64,000 nucleotides of DNA. Origin: Oreohelix idahoensis. Its lineage: Eukaryota > Mollusca > Gastropoda > Stylommatophora > Oreohelicidae. Under the pieces are notes generated by a model that saw only the letters and a program-made list of their open reading frames with translations, did no database searches and was not told where the DNA came from. Location: positions 775,502 through 839,501 of the forward strand of contig JAMPIV010019869.1 of NCBI GenBank assembly GCA_024509875.1, read 5' to 3'. Made by a program: the position numbers and the translations under genes. Each line of letters begins with the position of its first letter. Position 1 is the stretch's first letter. Shown one piece after another: positions 47,203-58,085 of this stretch.

Positions 47203-49101
47203 TTGTTAAGAACGTGGACTGATGAAAAGGCAGAGGAAAACATTACATCTTCATACCAATATGTGAATGAGCTGACCACTCGGTTAAAAACTGGCTGGAA
47301 ACTTGCCAATGAAAATTTGAAACAAGCCAGGAAGAAACATGCTGCCTATTATAACAGGAAGGCGAAAGACAGAAATTTGGCTGTGGGAGAGAAGGTACTG
47401 CTTCTTTTGCCTGGGAGTCAGAATAAGTTACAAATTGGATGGCAGGGTCCATATACAGTTCTAGAGAAGGTGTCTAGAACAAATTATAAGATAGATAAGA
47501 AGGGGAAAGAAAAAATCTATCATGTGAATCTCCTGAAGAAATATTTGGAAAGAGAACATCAGGAAGAGACACACTTGTTGACCTTGTCCATCGCCATGGA
47601 GATGAAAAAGGAACCACTTTCATCATTTGAATATCCATTACACCCCTGTGAGACAGCAGCACAGGTGAAAATCAGTACACATTTAACGAAAACTCAGAAA
47701 GAGAGAGTGCAACAGGTTCTAAATAATCATGCAGAGGTGTTAACAGACCGACCAGGACATACAAACCTATTGGAATATGATATGAAACTCATAGACTCCA
47801 CACCTGTCTGTATGAAACCATATTCGATTCCGTTTGCTAAGGAAAAAGCTTTGAAGGAAGAGATAGACTATCTATTGAAGGAAGGAATTATTTCGCACAG
47901 TGAGTCTTCGTATAGCTCCGGTGTTGTACTCTTAAGGAAGCCCTCTGGAGAACATAGACTCTGTATAGATTACAGGAGACTGAATGCTATTACAGAAGGA
48001 CAGGTGGATCCATTGCCGGATACAAATCAGCTGTTTGCCAGACTAAATAAAGCTAAATATTTCTCAAAAGTGGATCTGAGTAAAGGATACTATCAGATTC
48101 CAGTAAAGCCTGAGGTTAGACCATACCTAGCTTTTAGTACCTCAGAAGGACACTATGAGTTTAATAGATTGCCATTTGGATTGAAGAATGCGCCTAGTGT
48201 CTTCTCTAGAATGATGAGAAAATTATTGGATCCTCTGAATAATCCCTGTATAACAAATTTTATGGATGATATCCTTATAGCAACAGAAACATTTGAGGAA
48301 CACATTGACTCTCTGAACATGCTGTTTGATCGACTTAGGGAGGCAAATTTAACAGCCCGACCAACCAAATGTTGCGTTGGATGTAAAGAATTGGAATTTT
48401 TGGGACACACAGTTTATCAGGGAAACATGACCCCTGACCCAAAGAATTTAGAGAAACTACAGAAAGCCCCGAGACCACAAACCAAGAAGGACGTGAGATC
48501 CTTTGTCTCATTATGTGGTTTCTACCAGAAGTATATCAAAAACTTTAATTCCATATGTGCACCTTTAACGGAATTGACACGTAAAGGACTTCCAGATCGC
48601 ATTACATGGACACCACAATGTGAAATGACTTACCAAGAATTGAAGGAAAAGCTCACAAGTAAACCCATTTTGAAATTACCTGACTTAAGTCAAGAATTCA
48701 TAGTAAGGACGGATGCAAGTAATATTGGGCTAGGTGCAACTTTACTACAGAAATCAGATGCATTGGAGGGGGAATTAAGCCCAGTGGCATATGCTAGCAG
48801 AAAGTTGAATAAAGCTGAAATCAACTACTCAACTAGCGAAAAAGAATGTCTTGCAGTAATATGGGCAATAAAGAAATTCAATATTTATCTATATGGGAAG
48901 GCATTTAAGTTGCAAACTGACCACAAACCTTTATCGTTTTTAGCACAGGCTAGGCATGAGAACTCTAGGTTACTCCGATGGTCTTTGCTTCTGGCTCCAT
49001 ATAATTTTAGCATTGAATATATATCTGGAAAAACAAATCTGGGAGCGGATTTTTTAAGCCGCCATCCGTGTGATGAGAATCACCGTAAACCCCAGAAATA
49101 A
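47203..49101 (+). CDS. pol: E2 integrase C-terminus, RT and RNase H
   Basis: An intact frame of 632 codons, open from about 47073 and overlapping the Gag frame in the -1 register. There is no ATG at the start; the first counted codon is TTG, so expression would need frameshifting or reinitiation. Residues 1-115 are the integrase C-terminal part with GPY at 82-84. RT spans about 195-460 with D291 in VDLSKGYYQIP, LPFGLKNAPSVF and FMDD at 353-356. RNase H spans about 497-622 with D504, E548, D573 and D616. No frameshift or stop is present, unlike E1. Role: makes the cDNA in the particle and degrades the RNA template. Confidence 0.92.
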   Translation: MLRTWTDEKAEENITSSYQYVNELTTRLKTGWKLANENLKQARKKHAAYYNRKAKDRNLAVGEKVLLLLPGSQNKLQIGWQGPYTVLEKVSRTNYKIDKKGKEKIYHVNLLKKYLEREHQEETHLLTLSIAMEMKKEPLSSFEYPLHPCETAAQVKISTHLTKTQKERVQQVLNNHAEVLTDRPGHTNLLEYDMKLIDSTPVCMKPYSIPFAKEKALKEEIDYLLKEGIISHSESSYSSGVVLLRKPSGEHRLCIDYRRLNAITEGQVDPLPDTNQLFARLNKAKYFSKVDLSKGYYQIPVKPEVRPYLAFSTSEGHYEFNRLPFGLKNAPSVFSRMMRKLLDPLNNPCITNFMDDILIATETFEEHIDSLNMLFDRLREANLTARPTKCCVGCKELEFLGHTVYQGNMTPDPKNLEKLQKAPRPQTKKDVRSFVSLCGFYQKYIKNFNSICAPLTELTRKGLPDRITWTPQCEMTYQELKEKLTSKPILKLPDLSQEFIVRTDASNIGLGATLLQKSDALEGELSPVAYASRKLNKAEINYSTSEKECLAVIWAIKKFNIYLYGKAFKLQTDHKPLSFLAQARHENSRLLRWSLLLAPYNFSIEYISGKTNLGADFLSRHPCDENHRKPQK

Positions 49102-49157
49102 TAATAAATTTCTCTATGTGTATATAGAATAAAGGACTGACATATAATGTCTGTTTT

Positions 49158-49168
49158 AAGAGGGGAAG
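49158..49168 (+). other. E2 polypurine tract
   Basis: AAGAGGGGAAG, all purines, ends exactly at the 3' LTR start. It is the plus-strand primer. E4 has the near-identical tract on the other strand. Confidence 0.9.
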
Positions 49169-51580
49169 TGTCATGAAATATTCTAATCCACATATATAAA
49201 TTATTAGGTAAATATGAAGCCTAACAAATAAAATTAATAAAGAGAAGAGCAATGGAAAAATAACAGTGCTGTCACAAAGAATGTACTCGAAATCCCCCTT
49301 GTTTTCTGCTTCGTCTGCAAATTGTAACGCTTTCACGTTGATAGTAAAGCTTACTGTATTATTACCCGCCTTCTTCAATGAAACGTGTGCTGTATTTCTT
49401 GGAAAAGCATTGAGACGTACTGCGTAATGACCTAAATTAACCCTAACATTAATTATACTGCGTTACCAAAACGAACGAACAGATGGACTAAAGGGATAAA
49501 AAGAGAAGGGAGAGGCAGAAAGCCGAACACTAAACCCGCTTCGCGCGATACACAATTACTACCATCACGCGTGTAAGTCTACATGCACTAATTTTTTTTC
49601 AGACGGACAGTGATAAAATACACTACCCTTTCCCAGAGTTAGGTTTATAAATCATAACCGACTCTTATTAGAAAAGACAACATTATATGGGTTTACGTTT
49701 GAACACATAACAGTACCCAGACAGCACATCTTCTAAACAGGGGATAGAAGAAATTGCATATTTTGAACGCAGCCACGTAGCTCCTTTAAATTAGTATTTT
49801 TGGGTTCCTTAGGGTTTGCTGACAAATAATATGTAAAACGTTACGCAAATAGTCCAGGAATTAATAAATTATACCCAAAATAAAATATTGGGGGTGCCTG
49901 ACAGCATAAAATCATTTCTGCTCATAAAATTTTTTTTTATAACGTGTTTGAAAAAACCTTACGTTACATAAATAGTCTACCATGTAAACTCCAAATTGAT
50001 TGGAGCGCAACAAATGAAAGCCTAACCACGATTGGTCGGGCTATAAATACTATCTTGGTTGTTGGGGGAGACGGGAAAAGATAACATTTTTTTCAAACAC
50101 TTGTCGAAACGTGGCTCATTGGCCAGTCTCGCTGATATACACACTTGGGAGCGTTAGTTCGAGACCACTAATTCAAATAAGCTTGATAAAGCGACAGTAC
50201 GTTGAAGCTAGCTCACATTTTTGCTAAAATAAAAGCCTGGAACATAGGCAGAACGGAATTTGTGCCAGTTTGTGCCAGAATTCATTGCTAATCAACGTAT
50301 CTGTGTTTATTTCCATGAAATTGTGGTAAGCTTGAACCATTCAGTATCTTTTAATGAAAAATTGAATGTGAATTGTTGATTTATGCCTGTATATATATGT
50401 GTAGTTCAGTGGCAAACGTGAGGTAAAGCCTATAATGCTCCAGCCTGAACAGAGGGTGTCGGAGAGAAGTAAAACGGCATGGAATGGCCAAATAGTACAC
50501 TGACACCTGGATGATGGACTAGAAAGAAATAATGCTGGAAGTGCAGAGGCGTAGTAACCATTAAGAAGGGTAATACTGGAATAAAGTATTTCAAATGAAG
50601 CTGACTGTTGGCCTAACGCTCTGAACGCAATGTTTGTGCTGTATTGTGATCAGTGTAAAAGAGAATATAAATTAGTTATGAAGTAGAAGGTACATCCTTC
50701 TTGATTTCAGGGACAGTGGTCTTGATGGTAGTGAGCAGCACCTGGTCAGAGATTTGCTGAATCCAGAGTCGGACAGCATACTCCTTGGTCTTTTTAGCTA
50801 TCAGTGAGGTGTCTCCTGAGCCCAGAGGAGAATTCGAGCAGAGGAGTCCTTTCCTGCCGCCATCACTAAAGATAAGCAGAGTTGGCCAGCTGAGCTCAAC
50901 ATTATGTCCCCTCATCTAGAAATAACTTTATAAAAAATACCATTCAGAGGGGAATTTACTTGTCTTAAAATCAGGAACTGTGAACATCTCCAATACTGAT
51001 CCCTAAAGACAAACTATTGAAGTCATGATGACAAATACCAACAGAGCTTGAACAAAACAAAACCAGTATTACCTCATTTTACTACTACACAACTGACACA
51101 CATAGAACATTTGTAATAATATATGTCACTACAATATTCATATTAAATACATTCTGTACATAACTTGTAATTTAAATTGATTGTGATTCCTGATTCCCTT
51201 GTAGTTGAATCAGGACACATATTCATTCATGCCAGTAATGAATACATATTGTTATTTGAAAGTTATCAGTGCCTCCTTTAAGATATTCTCATAGAGTGTT
51301 ATATGTATGTGAGTGTCACAGTGTTGTCAAGAGTAGTGGATTACATTAAATTGTTTATCTGTCTGTTGTTGTGACTTACACTTCTTCATACACATACCCT
51401 AGACACATAACGTAGCATCACACTATTCCAGAATAATTCTGACTGAGATAAAGAGATATGTGGTAGCAAGTAAGGTTATCTATAATACACTACTTTTAAT
51501 AGATATAGATACCTTCACAGCTGATCTCAGTCAGTACACTAAGTCCCCTATAAATATTTATAACATCCCACTTCACCACA
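49169..51580 (+). repeat. E2 3' LTR
   Basis: 2412 bp, nearly identical to the 5' copy. Differences seen: A to C near 49658, A to G near 50599 and one extra A near 50935. It is followed by the AATTA duplication. Confidence 0.96.
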
Positions 51581-51585
51581 AATTA

Positions 51586-52168
51586 AATGACGTTTTGATT
51601 ATTTCACTTACTTTAATGAAGTTATTTTCACTTTAAAAAAATACTGTATGCAGTTATTATATAAAATCGGCCGTGTCGATGCCGCCCAAAACATGATATA
51701 TTAAAATAGACAAATACAAGACATGGCATAACCGCTGAATCTTGCCGGATGTGGTACAACTGCAGCCGGCAATGGTGTTCAAAATAGTAAATTTGTATAT
51801 GACAAAACTGGTGCGTTCATTACCACCTCAAGGTGGCAGGATTGATAAAGCCTAGGTTCAAATCCCAGGGAGGGCGAGAAGCCAAAAACAGGAGGATGAC
51901 ACAAAGGAGTCATGACCCAAACGGGCCCGACCACTAGAATGATAAGAGGTAAAAGGGCGAAAACACGTGTCAGACGGGGAGACCATATTAGATGATCAGA
52001 TTTTCGCCTTTTTTAATACTCGGTGTTGTAATATCACTATTGGACACAAAAACATGATCACCATTTTTCTTACTTCTTCTTTACAAGTATCTACCATTTC
52101 TTCATTGTTATCAGTCATACTATTATTATTATTACTTTACTTTACGCTCCTTATCGAGCAAGGAGCCA
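51586..52168. other. intergenic, possible degraded SINE
   Basis: No gene. GGTTCAAATCC at about 51868 resembles a Pol III B box, but the A box and tRNA fold are not convincing. The stretch ends in an ATT run (52124-52137) and a short motif (GAGCAAGGAGCCACTA) that has a relative after the trinucleotide run at 59.1 kb. Confidence 0.35.
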
Positions 52169-53997
52169 CTATAGTGACCGGTCCACTTGTAGGAAGCCTG
52201 TACCACGGATTCACATCCGGTCTCCTTGTAGCAAGCCTGTACCATGGATTCACATCCGGTCCACTTGTAGCAAGCCTGTACCATGGATTCACGTCCGGTC
52301 CCCTTGAAGGAAGCCTGTACAATGGATTCATATCCGGTCCCCTTGTAGGAAGCCTGTACCATGGATTCACATCCGGTCCACTTGTAGGAAGCCTGTACCA
52401 TGGATTCACGTCCGGTCCCCTTGAAGGAAGCCTGTACAATGGATTCATATCCGGTCCCCTTGTAGGAAGCCTGTACCACGGATTCACATCCGGTCCACTT
52501 GTAGGAAGCCTGTACCATGGATTCACGTCCGGTCCCCTTGAAGGAAGCCTGTACAATGGATTCATATCCGGTCCCCTTGTAGGAAGCCTGTACCACGGAT
52601 TCACATCCGGTCTCCTTGTAGCAAGCCTGTACCATGGATTCACATCCGGTCCACTTGTAGGAAGCCTGTACCATGGATTCACGTCCGGTCCCCTTGAAGG
52701 AAGCCTGTACAATGGATTCATATCCGGTCCCCTTGTAGGAAGCCTGTACCATGGATTCACACCCGGTCCACTTGTAGGAAGCCTGTACCATGGATTCACG
52801 TCCGGTCCCCTTGAAGGAAGCCTGTACCATGGATTCATATCCGGTCCCCTTGTAGGAAGCCTGTACCATGGATTCACACCCGGTCCCCTTGTAGGAAGCC
52901 TGTACCATGGATTCACATCCGGTCCCCTTGTAGGAAGCCTTACCGTGGATTCATATCCGGTCCCCTTGTAGGAAGCCTGTACCATGGATTCATATCCGGT
53001 CCCCTTGTAGGAAGCTTGTACCATGGATTCATATCCGGTCCCCTTGTAGGAAGCCTGTACCATGGATTCATATCCGGTCCCCTTGTAGGAAGCCTGTACC
53101 ATGGATTCATATCCGGTCCCCTTGTAGGAAGCCTGTACCATGGATTCACATCCGGTCCCCTTGTAGGAAGCCTGTACCATGGATTCATATCCGGTCCCCT
53201 TGTAGGAAGCCTGTACCATGGATTCATATCCGGTCCCCTTGTAGGAAGCCTGTACCATGGATTCATATCCGGTCCCCTTGTAGGAAGCCTGTACCATGGA
53301 TTCACACCAGGTCCCCTTGTAGGAAGCCTGTACCATGGATTCACATCCTGTCCCCTTGTAGGAAGCCTGAACCATGGATTCACATCCGGTCCCCTTGTAG
53401 GAAGCCTGTACCATGGATTCACATCCGGTCCCCTTGTAGGAAGCCTGTACCATGGATTCATATCCGGTCCCCTTGTAGGAAGCCTGTACCATGGATTCAT
53501 ATCTGGTCCCCTTGTAGGAAGCCTGTACCATGGATTCACATCTGGTCCCCTTGTAGGAAGCCTGTACCATGGATTCACATCCGGTCCCCTTGTAGGAAGC
53601 CTGTACCATGGATTCATATCCGGTCCCCTTGTAGGAAGCCTGTACCATGGATTCACATCCGGTCCCCTTGTAGGAAGCCTGTACCATGGATTCATATCCG
53701 GTCCCCTTGTAGGAAGCCTGTACCATGGATTCATATCCGGTCCCCTTGTAGGAAGCCTGTACCATGGATTCACACCAGGTCCCCTTGTAGGAAGCCTGTA
53801 CCATGGATTCACATCCTGTCCCCTTGTAGGAAGCCTGAACCATGGATTCACATCCGGTCCCCTTGTAGGAAGCCTGTACCATGGATTCACATCCGGTCCC
53901 CTTGTAGGAAGCCTGTACCATGGATTCATATCCGGTCCCCTTGTAGGAAGCCTGTACCATGGATTCATATCCGGTCCCCTTGTAGGAAGCCTGTACC
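52169..53997. repeat. 39-bp minisatellite with higher-order structure
   Basis: About 47 tandem units of 39 bp built from GGTCCCCTTGTAGGAAGCCT and GTACCATGGATTCATATCC. The left part (to about 52900) follows a three-unit, 117-bp higher-order pattern with GAAGG and ACAATGG variants. The right part contains two copies of a twelve-unit, 468-bp block: CACACCAGGT at 53303 and 53771, and CCTGAACC at 53365 and 53833. The unit is a multiple of three and several frames have no stop, so long repetitive open frames exist on both strands. I do not call any a gene. Confidence 0.95.
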
Positions 53998-54345
53998 TAG
54001 CCAAATCAATTTTCTTGAATCGTTTCGTTCAAACCCCCACATTATAAGGGACAGTTCCCCCATGTTTGTATTGAACACATGTTAAAGGCCAGCTAGGCTG
54101 CTCAAGCGATGTTCGTACTGAACGACTTCTTGAGAACCACAAAGCCAGGTTCTTGGGTCTCGTTCAACCTAGTCCCGATAATATTGTCATGATCAAAAAA
54201 GTAAACAACAACGATGATGAGAGAAAAAAGAACAATACTAATGCAAGAAAATCGTAAAACCTGAAAGAAATATCTAAACAAGAAAGTAAATAATCAACGA
54301 AACGTAAAAAGATAATGAACAAAACTATTAACACAAGAACAAACC
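53998..54345. other. flank of the 39-bp array
   Basis: Sequence such as GGGACAGTTCCCCCATGTTTG and GTTCTTGGGTCTCGTTCAAC follows the array. Together with the ATT run and GGAGCCACTA motif on the other side, it may be the body of a minus-strand dispersed repeat in which the array expanded. No coding region is supported. Confidence 0.4.
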
Positions 54346-54499
54346 ACGCTTTTAACATCGCATCACACCCTTTCACAACACTTGCCATTACATCCCACCA
54401 TTTAACACCATTCGCCATTACATCAAATCCGTCTACATCATTTACTCTTACATGTCACCCTTTTATACCCTTTGCCAATACATCATATTTTGCCTACAT
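54346..54499 (+). repeat. dispersed repeat, copy 2 of 2
   Basis: Second copy of the segment at 41753-41905, with the same start and end blocks. In both places a minus-strand RTE-like LINE remnant lies a short distance to the right. Confidence 0.8.
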
Positions 54500-54639
54500 G
54501 TTCATACACAATTTAGTCCTATAATTTAATATATCATGCCTACATGTTCATACACATGCGTAATCTTATTACCATTCTCTCGTATCTCAACTTTTTCCTT
54601 TTTGCGACTTGCTTAAAATTATCACAAATATTACTAACA

Positions 54640-54905
54640 TCAATCAATCAGTCAATACCCTTTAGTTTCCCAAGGAGCAGAGGCCTTCCACAAACACTTG
54701 CCAACTCCTCCTGTCACGTGCCCTCAGCTCAAGTTCATTCCACCTTTTCCTCATCATTTTCACTTCTGTCTTAAATTCTCTTCTCCATATGTATTGTCCC
54801 AAGACAGCGATCTTGTAGTCCCTCATTTCTGCTGCCACCTATGCCGTCGGCCCTTGTTGGTTCAGTGTTCGAACATTCTAGGTCCCAGATCTGGAGGTTC
54901 TCCTA
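54640..54905 (-). mobile_element. internally deleted RTE-like LINE
   Basis: On the minus strand the copy starts with the beginning of an APE endonuclease (RTLNQQG, then VAAEMRDYKIAVLG after a stop). It passes in the same frame, near 54790, into the C-terminal tail of RT (KTEVKMMRKRWNELE) and ends in a CAAT/ATTG tail at 54640-54656. Everything between the endonuclease start and the RT tail is missing. The RT tail and 3' end match the element at 31159-31915. Confidence 0.75.
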
Positions 54906-54974
54906 GAAAAAAGAAGATTAGTCAGCAACATAGACTCCTTATATCCGTCTTCTTTAATCCTTAGCCGCAGACTG

Positions 54975-55521
54975 TCAAAGCAGTCAGTGGCCATCACGCT
55001 TTGTGGCGTCTTGTAGGGTAGCAACAAATTGCTTCCACTTTGTTCGGTCGGCGGCCATCCTTCGTACAGTGCCCCAACTCTGGTTCATTCTTTGCATCTC
55101 AGCCTCCACATTTCTTCGCCAAGTTGTTTTTGGTCGGCCTCTCTTTCGCTTTCCTTCGGAGGTGGGTCCATAGCATAGCTGTTCCTGTAATGGCATCAGG
55201 GACCCTTCTGAGGACGTAGCCAACCCAACTCCAGCGTCTGTCAGCTATGATGGTGTGTATGTCCTCTTGGTTATTCCGAAAAAGTAGTTCTTGGTTGGTG
55301 ATGCTATTTGGCCTAACTATTCGGTGAATTTTCCTTAGGCACATTGTGTGGAAAGAGGACAGTTTCAACATGTCCTTCTCTGTTACTCTCCAGCATTCCG
55401 CACCATAGAGAAGCACAGAAAGTACACAGCTCTCATACGAGAGCTCGTATAATCTTAATTTGGTGTTTGTGCTGTACTGAGAAAACTTCCAGATGTTGTT
55501 GAGTCCTTATAATACTTTCAT
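54975..55521 (-). pseudogene. LINE reverse transcriptase C-terminus, another subfamily
   Basis: Minus-strand frames give STNTKLRLY, LLYGAECWRVTEKDM, LRKIHRIV, RRWSWVGYVLRR and, after a frame change, KRKRGRPKTTWRRNVEAEM and DRTKWKQFVATLQDA. These are the thumb and C-terminal blocks of an RTE-type RT common in cnidarians, echinoderms and other invertebrates. Frame changes occur near 55100-55220 and around 55430. The right side is cut by the insertion of another LINE at 55535. Confidence 0.8.
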
Positions 55522-55534
55522 AATAAACTATTAT

Positions 55535-55894
55535 TTTGTTGCTAAACGTTTCTACAGACATGGAGTAGCCGGCCCATTATTGGCATGACAAGATCACAAA
55601 TGTGACACTGACGGTAAGAATGAGACAAGTGCCATTGGACTAGAGATGAGAAGAAGATGATGACGATTGATAGGACACACACTGAGGGAACTGTTTACAG
55701 TTTTACATGGCAGTGCTTGCCCTGGAATCACCAGCGTAAGAGTGGTAGACGGAGACCAAAAGACACATTCAGGAGTGAATGGGAGATAGAGAGGAAAAGA
55801 AAAAAGAAGACATGAAAAGAGCTGATGGCACAGGACAATAAGGCGTGGCATGTGTTTGTTCCTATGTTCCTGGAGGATCTTAAAGGAAACGACC
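55535..55894 (+). mobile_element. 5'-truncated RTE-like LINE, 360 bp
   Basis: Flanked by a perfect 13-bp duplication AATAAACTATTAT (55522-55534 and 55895-55907). Its sequence (GACAAGATCACAAATGTG through GGCGTGGCATGTGTTTGTTC) is the degraded RT tail of the family at 31159-31915, with stops. It has a short A-rich end without a clear tetranucleotide tail. Confidence 0.8.
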
Positions 55895-55984
55895 AATAAA
55901 CTATTATAAGCGTGGCCACTACAACAGTGACCCAATGATAGGCAGGGGGAGCTATAACTGCCTACCAATGACCCATTTTTGTTC

Positions 55985-56095
55985 ATTGTTTCCAGGACTG
56001 TGGAGTTGGAGTCGGGAGACGAAGTCGTGGAGTCGGTCGTTATTTTAGTGGAGTTGGAGACGGAGTCCTTTTAAAAAAATATCCGGACTCCGAAC
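55985..56095 (+). repeat. dispersed GAGTCGGAGTC-type repeat, copy B, left part
   Basis: Plus-strand counterpart of the repeat at 780-1023: CCAGGACT, several GGAGTCGG motifs, GTCGTGGAGTCGGTCG, an A run and ATCCGGACTCCGAACT. It leads directly into the first unit of the 35-bp array. Confidence 0.7.
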
Positions 56096-58018
56096 TGTAT
56101 GTCATATGACTAGTAACAAGAGTTTAGTGGTGTATGTCATATGACTAGTAACAAGAGTTTAGTGGTGTATGCCATATGACTAGTAACAAGAGTTTAGTGG
56201 TGTATGCCATATGACTAGTAACAAGAGTTTAGTGGTGTATGCCATATGACTAGTAACAAGAGTTTAGTGGTGTATGTCATATGACTAGTAACAAGAGTTT
56301 ATTGGTGTATGCCATATGACTAGTAACAAGAGTTTAGTGGTGTATGTCATATGACTAGTAACAAGGGTTTATTGGTGTATGCTATATGACTAGTAACAAG
56401 AGTTAAGTGGTGTATGTCATATGACTAGTAAAAAGAGTTTAGTGGTGTATGTCATATGACTAGTAACAAGAGTTTAGTGGTGTATGTCATATGATTAGTA
56501 ACAAGAGGTTAGTGGTGTATGCCATATGACAAGTAACAAGAGTTTAGTGGTGTATGCCATATGACTAGTAATAAGAGTTTAGTGGTGTATGCCATATGAC
56601 TAGTAACAAGAGTTTAGTGGTGTATGCCATATGACATACAACAAGAGTTTAGCGTATATGCCGTATGACTAGTAACAAGAGTTTAGTGGTGTATGCCATA
56701 TGACTAGTAACAAGAGTTTAGTGGTGTATGCCATATGACAAGTAACAAGAGTTTAGTGGTGTATGCCATATGACAAGTAACAAGAGTTTAGTGGTGTATG
56801 CCATTTGACTAGTAACAAGAGTTTAGTGGTGTATGCCATATGACAAGTAACAAGAGTTTAGTGGTGTATGCCATATGACTAGTAACAAGAGTTTAGTGGT
56901 GTATGCCATTTGACTAGTAACAAGAGTTTAGTGGTGTATGCCATATAAGTAGTAACAAGAGTTTAGTGGTGTATGCCATATGACTAGTAACAAGAGTTTA
57001 GTGGTGTATGCCATATGACTAGTAACAAGAGTTTAGTGGTGTATGCCATATAAGTAGTAACAAGAGTTTAGTGGTGTATGCCATATGACTAGTAACAAGA
57101 GTTTAGTGGTGTATGCCATATGACTAGTAACAAGAGTTTAGTGGTGTATGCCATATGACTAGTAACAAGAGTTTAGTGGTGTATGCCATTTGACTAGTAA
57201 CAAGAGTTTAGTGGTGTATGCCATATGACTAGTAACAAGAGTTTAGTGGTGTATGCCATATGACAAGTAACAAGAGTTTAGTGGTGTATGCCATTTGACT
57301 AGTAACAAGAGTTTAGTGGTGTATGCCATATAAGTAGTAACAAGAGTTTAGTGGTGTATGCCATATGACTAGTAACAAGAGTTTAGTGGTGTATGCCATA
57401 TGACTAGTAACAAGAGTTTAGTGGTGTATGCCATATGACATACAACAAGAGTTTAGTGGTGTATGCCATATGACAAGTAACAAGAGTTTAGTGGGGTATG
57501 CCATATGACAAGTAACAAGAGTTTAGTGGTGTATGCCATATGACAAGTAACAAGAGTTTAGTGGTGTATGCCATATGACAAGTAACAAGAGTTTAGTGGT
57601 GTATGCCATATGACAAGTAACAAGAGTTTAGTGGTGTATGCCATATGACTAGTAACAAGAGTTTAGTGGTGTATGTCATATGACAAGTAACAAGAGTTTA
57701 GTGGTGTATGCCATATGACAAGTAACAAGAGTTTAGTGGTGTATGCCATATGACTAGTAACAAGAGTTTAGTGGTGTATGCCATATGACAAGTAACAAGA
57801 GTTTAGTGGTGTATGCCATATGACTAGTAACAAGAGTTTAGTGGTGTATGCCATATGACTAGTAACAAGAGTTTAGTGGTGTATGCCATATGACAAGTAA
57901 CAAGAGTTTAGTGGTGTATGCCATATGACAAGTTACAAGAGTTTAGTGGTGTTTTCCATGTGACTAGTAAATAGAGTTTAGTGGTGTATGCCATATGACT
58001 CGTAAATAGAGTTTAGTG
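56096..58018. repeat. 35-bp minisatellite
   Basis: About 55 tandem units of 35 bp, core GCCATATGACTAGTAACAAG followed by AGTTTAGTGGTGTAT. Units differ mainly in the CATATGACTAGT part (TGACAAG, TTTGACTAG, TAAGTAG, GACATAC variants), and runs of variants repeat along the array. The core 14-mer occurs once in repeat copy A (about 913-926), so the array arose within copy B. The spacing of 35 bp with no unique spacers rules out CRISPR. Confidence 0.95.
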
Positions 58019-58085
58019 GGAGTCGGGAGTTGGACTTCTAAAATGTCAGGAGGGGATTGAGAACATCTTGAAGCCGACTCAACAA
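58019..58085 (+). repeat. dispersed GAGTCGGAGTC-type repeat, copy B, right part
   Basis: GGGAGTCGGGAGTTGGACTTC and GAAGCCGACTC resemble the minus-strand order after the 14-mer in copy A. It closes the repeat on the far side of the array. Confidence 0.6.

Larger units (their letters stand above)
42611..51580 (+). mobile_element. E2: young Gmr1-like element lacking protease and integrase core
   Basis: 8970 bp with 2411- and 2412-bp LTRs that differ by only two substitutions and one 1-bp indel by eye. The 5-bp duplication AATTA flanks it (42606-42610 and 51581-51585). A tRNA-Pro primer site, Gag, an RT-RNase H frame and a polypurine tract are all present. Protease is deleted and the integrase core is replaced by unrelated sequence. 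It is therefore a recent, non-autonomous insertion related to E1. Confidence 0.96.

Noticed and set aside
51820..51890. tRNA gene or tRNA-derived SINE head
   Set aside because: GGTTCAAATCC fits a B box, but I could not fold a cloverleaf or find a good A box. Kept only as a remark.
52137..53960. Minus-strand frame of 607 codons with 13-residue repeats
   Set aside because: It is the 39-bp minisatellite read in one of several open frames, and both strands give equally long frames. No start context, homologue or unique sequence supports a gene.
56096..58018. CRISPR-like regular repeat
   Set aside because: Units are contiguous with no unique spacers and the setting is a eukaryotic genome. It is a minisatellite.
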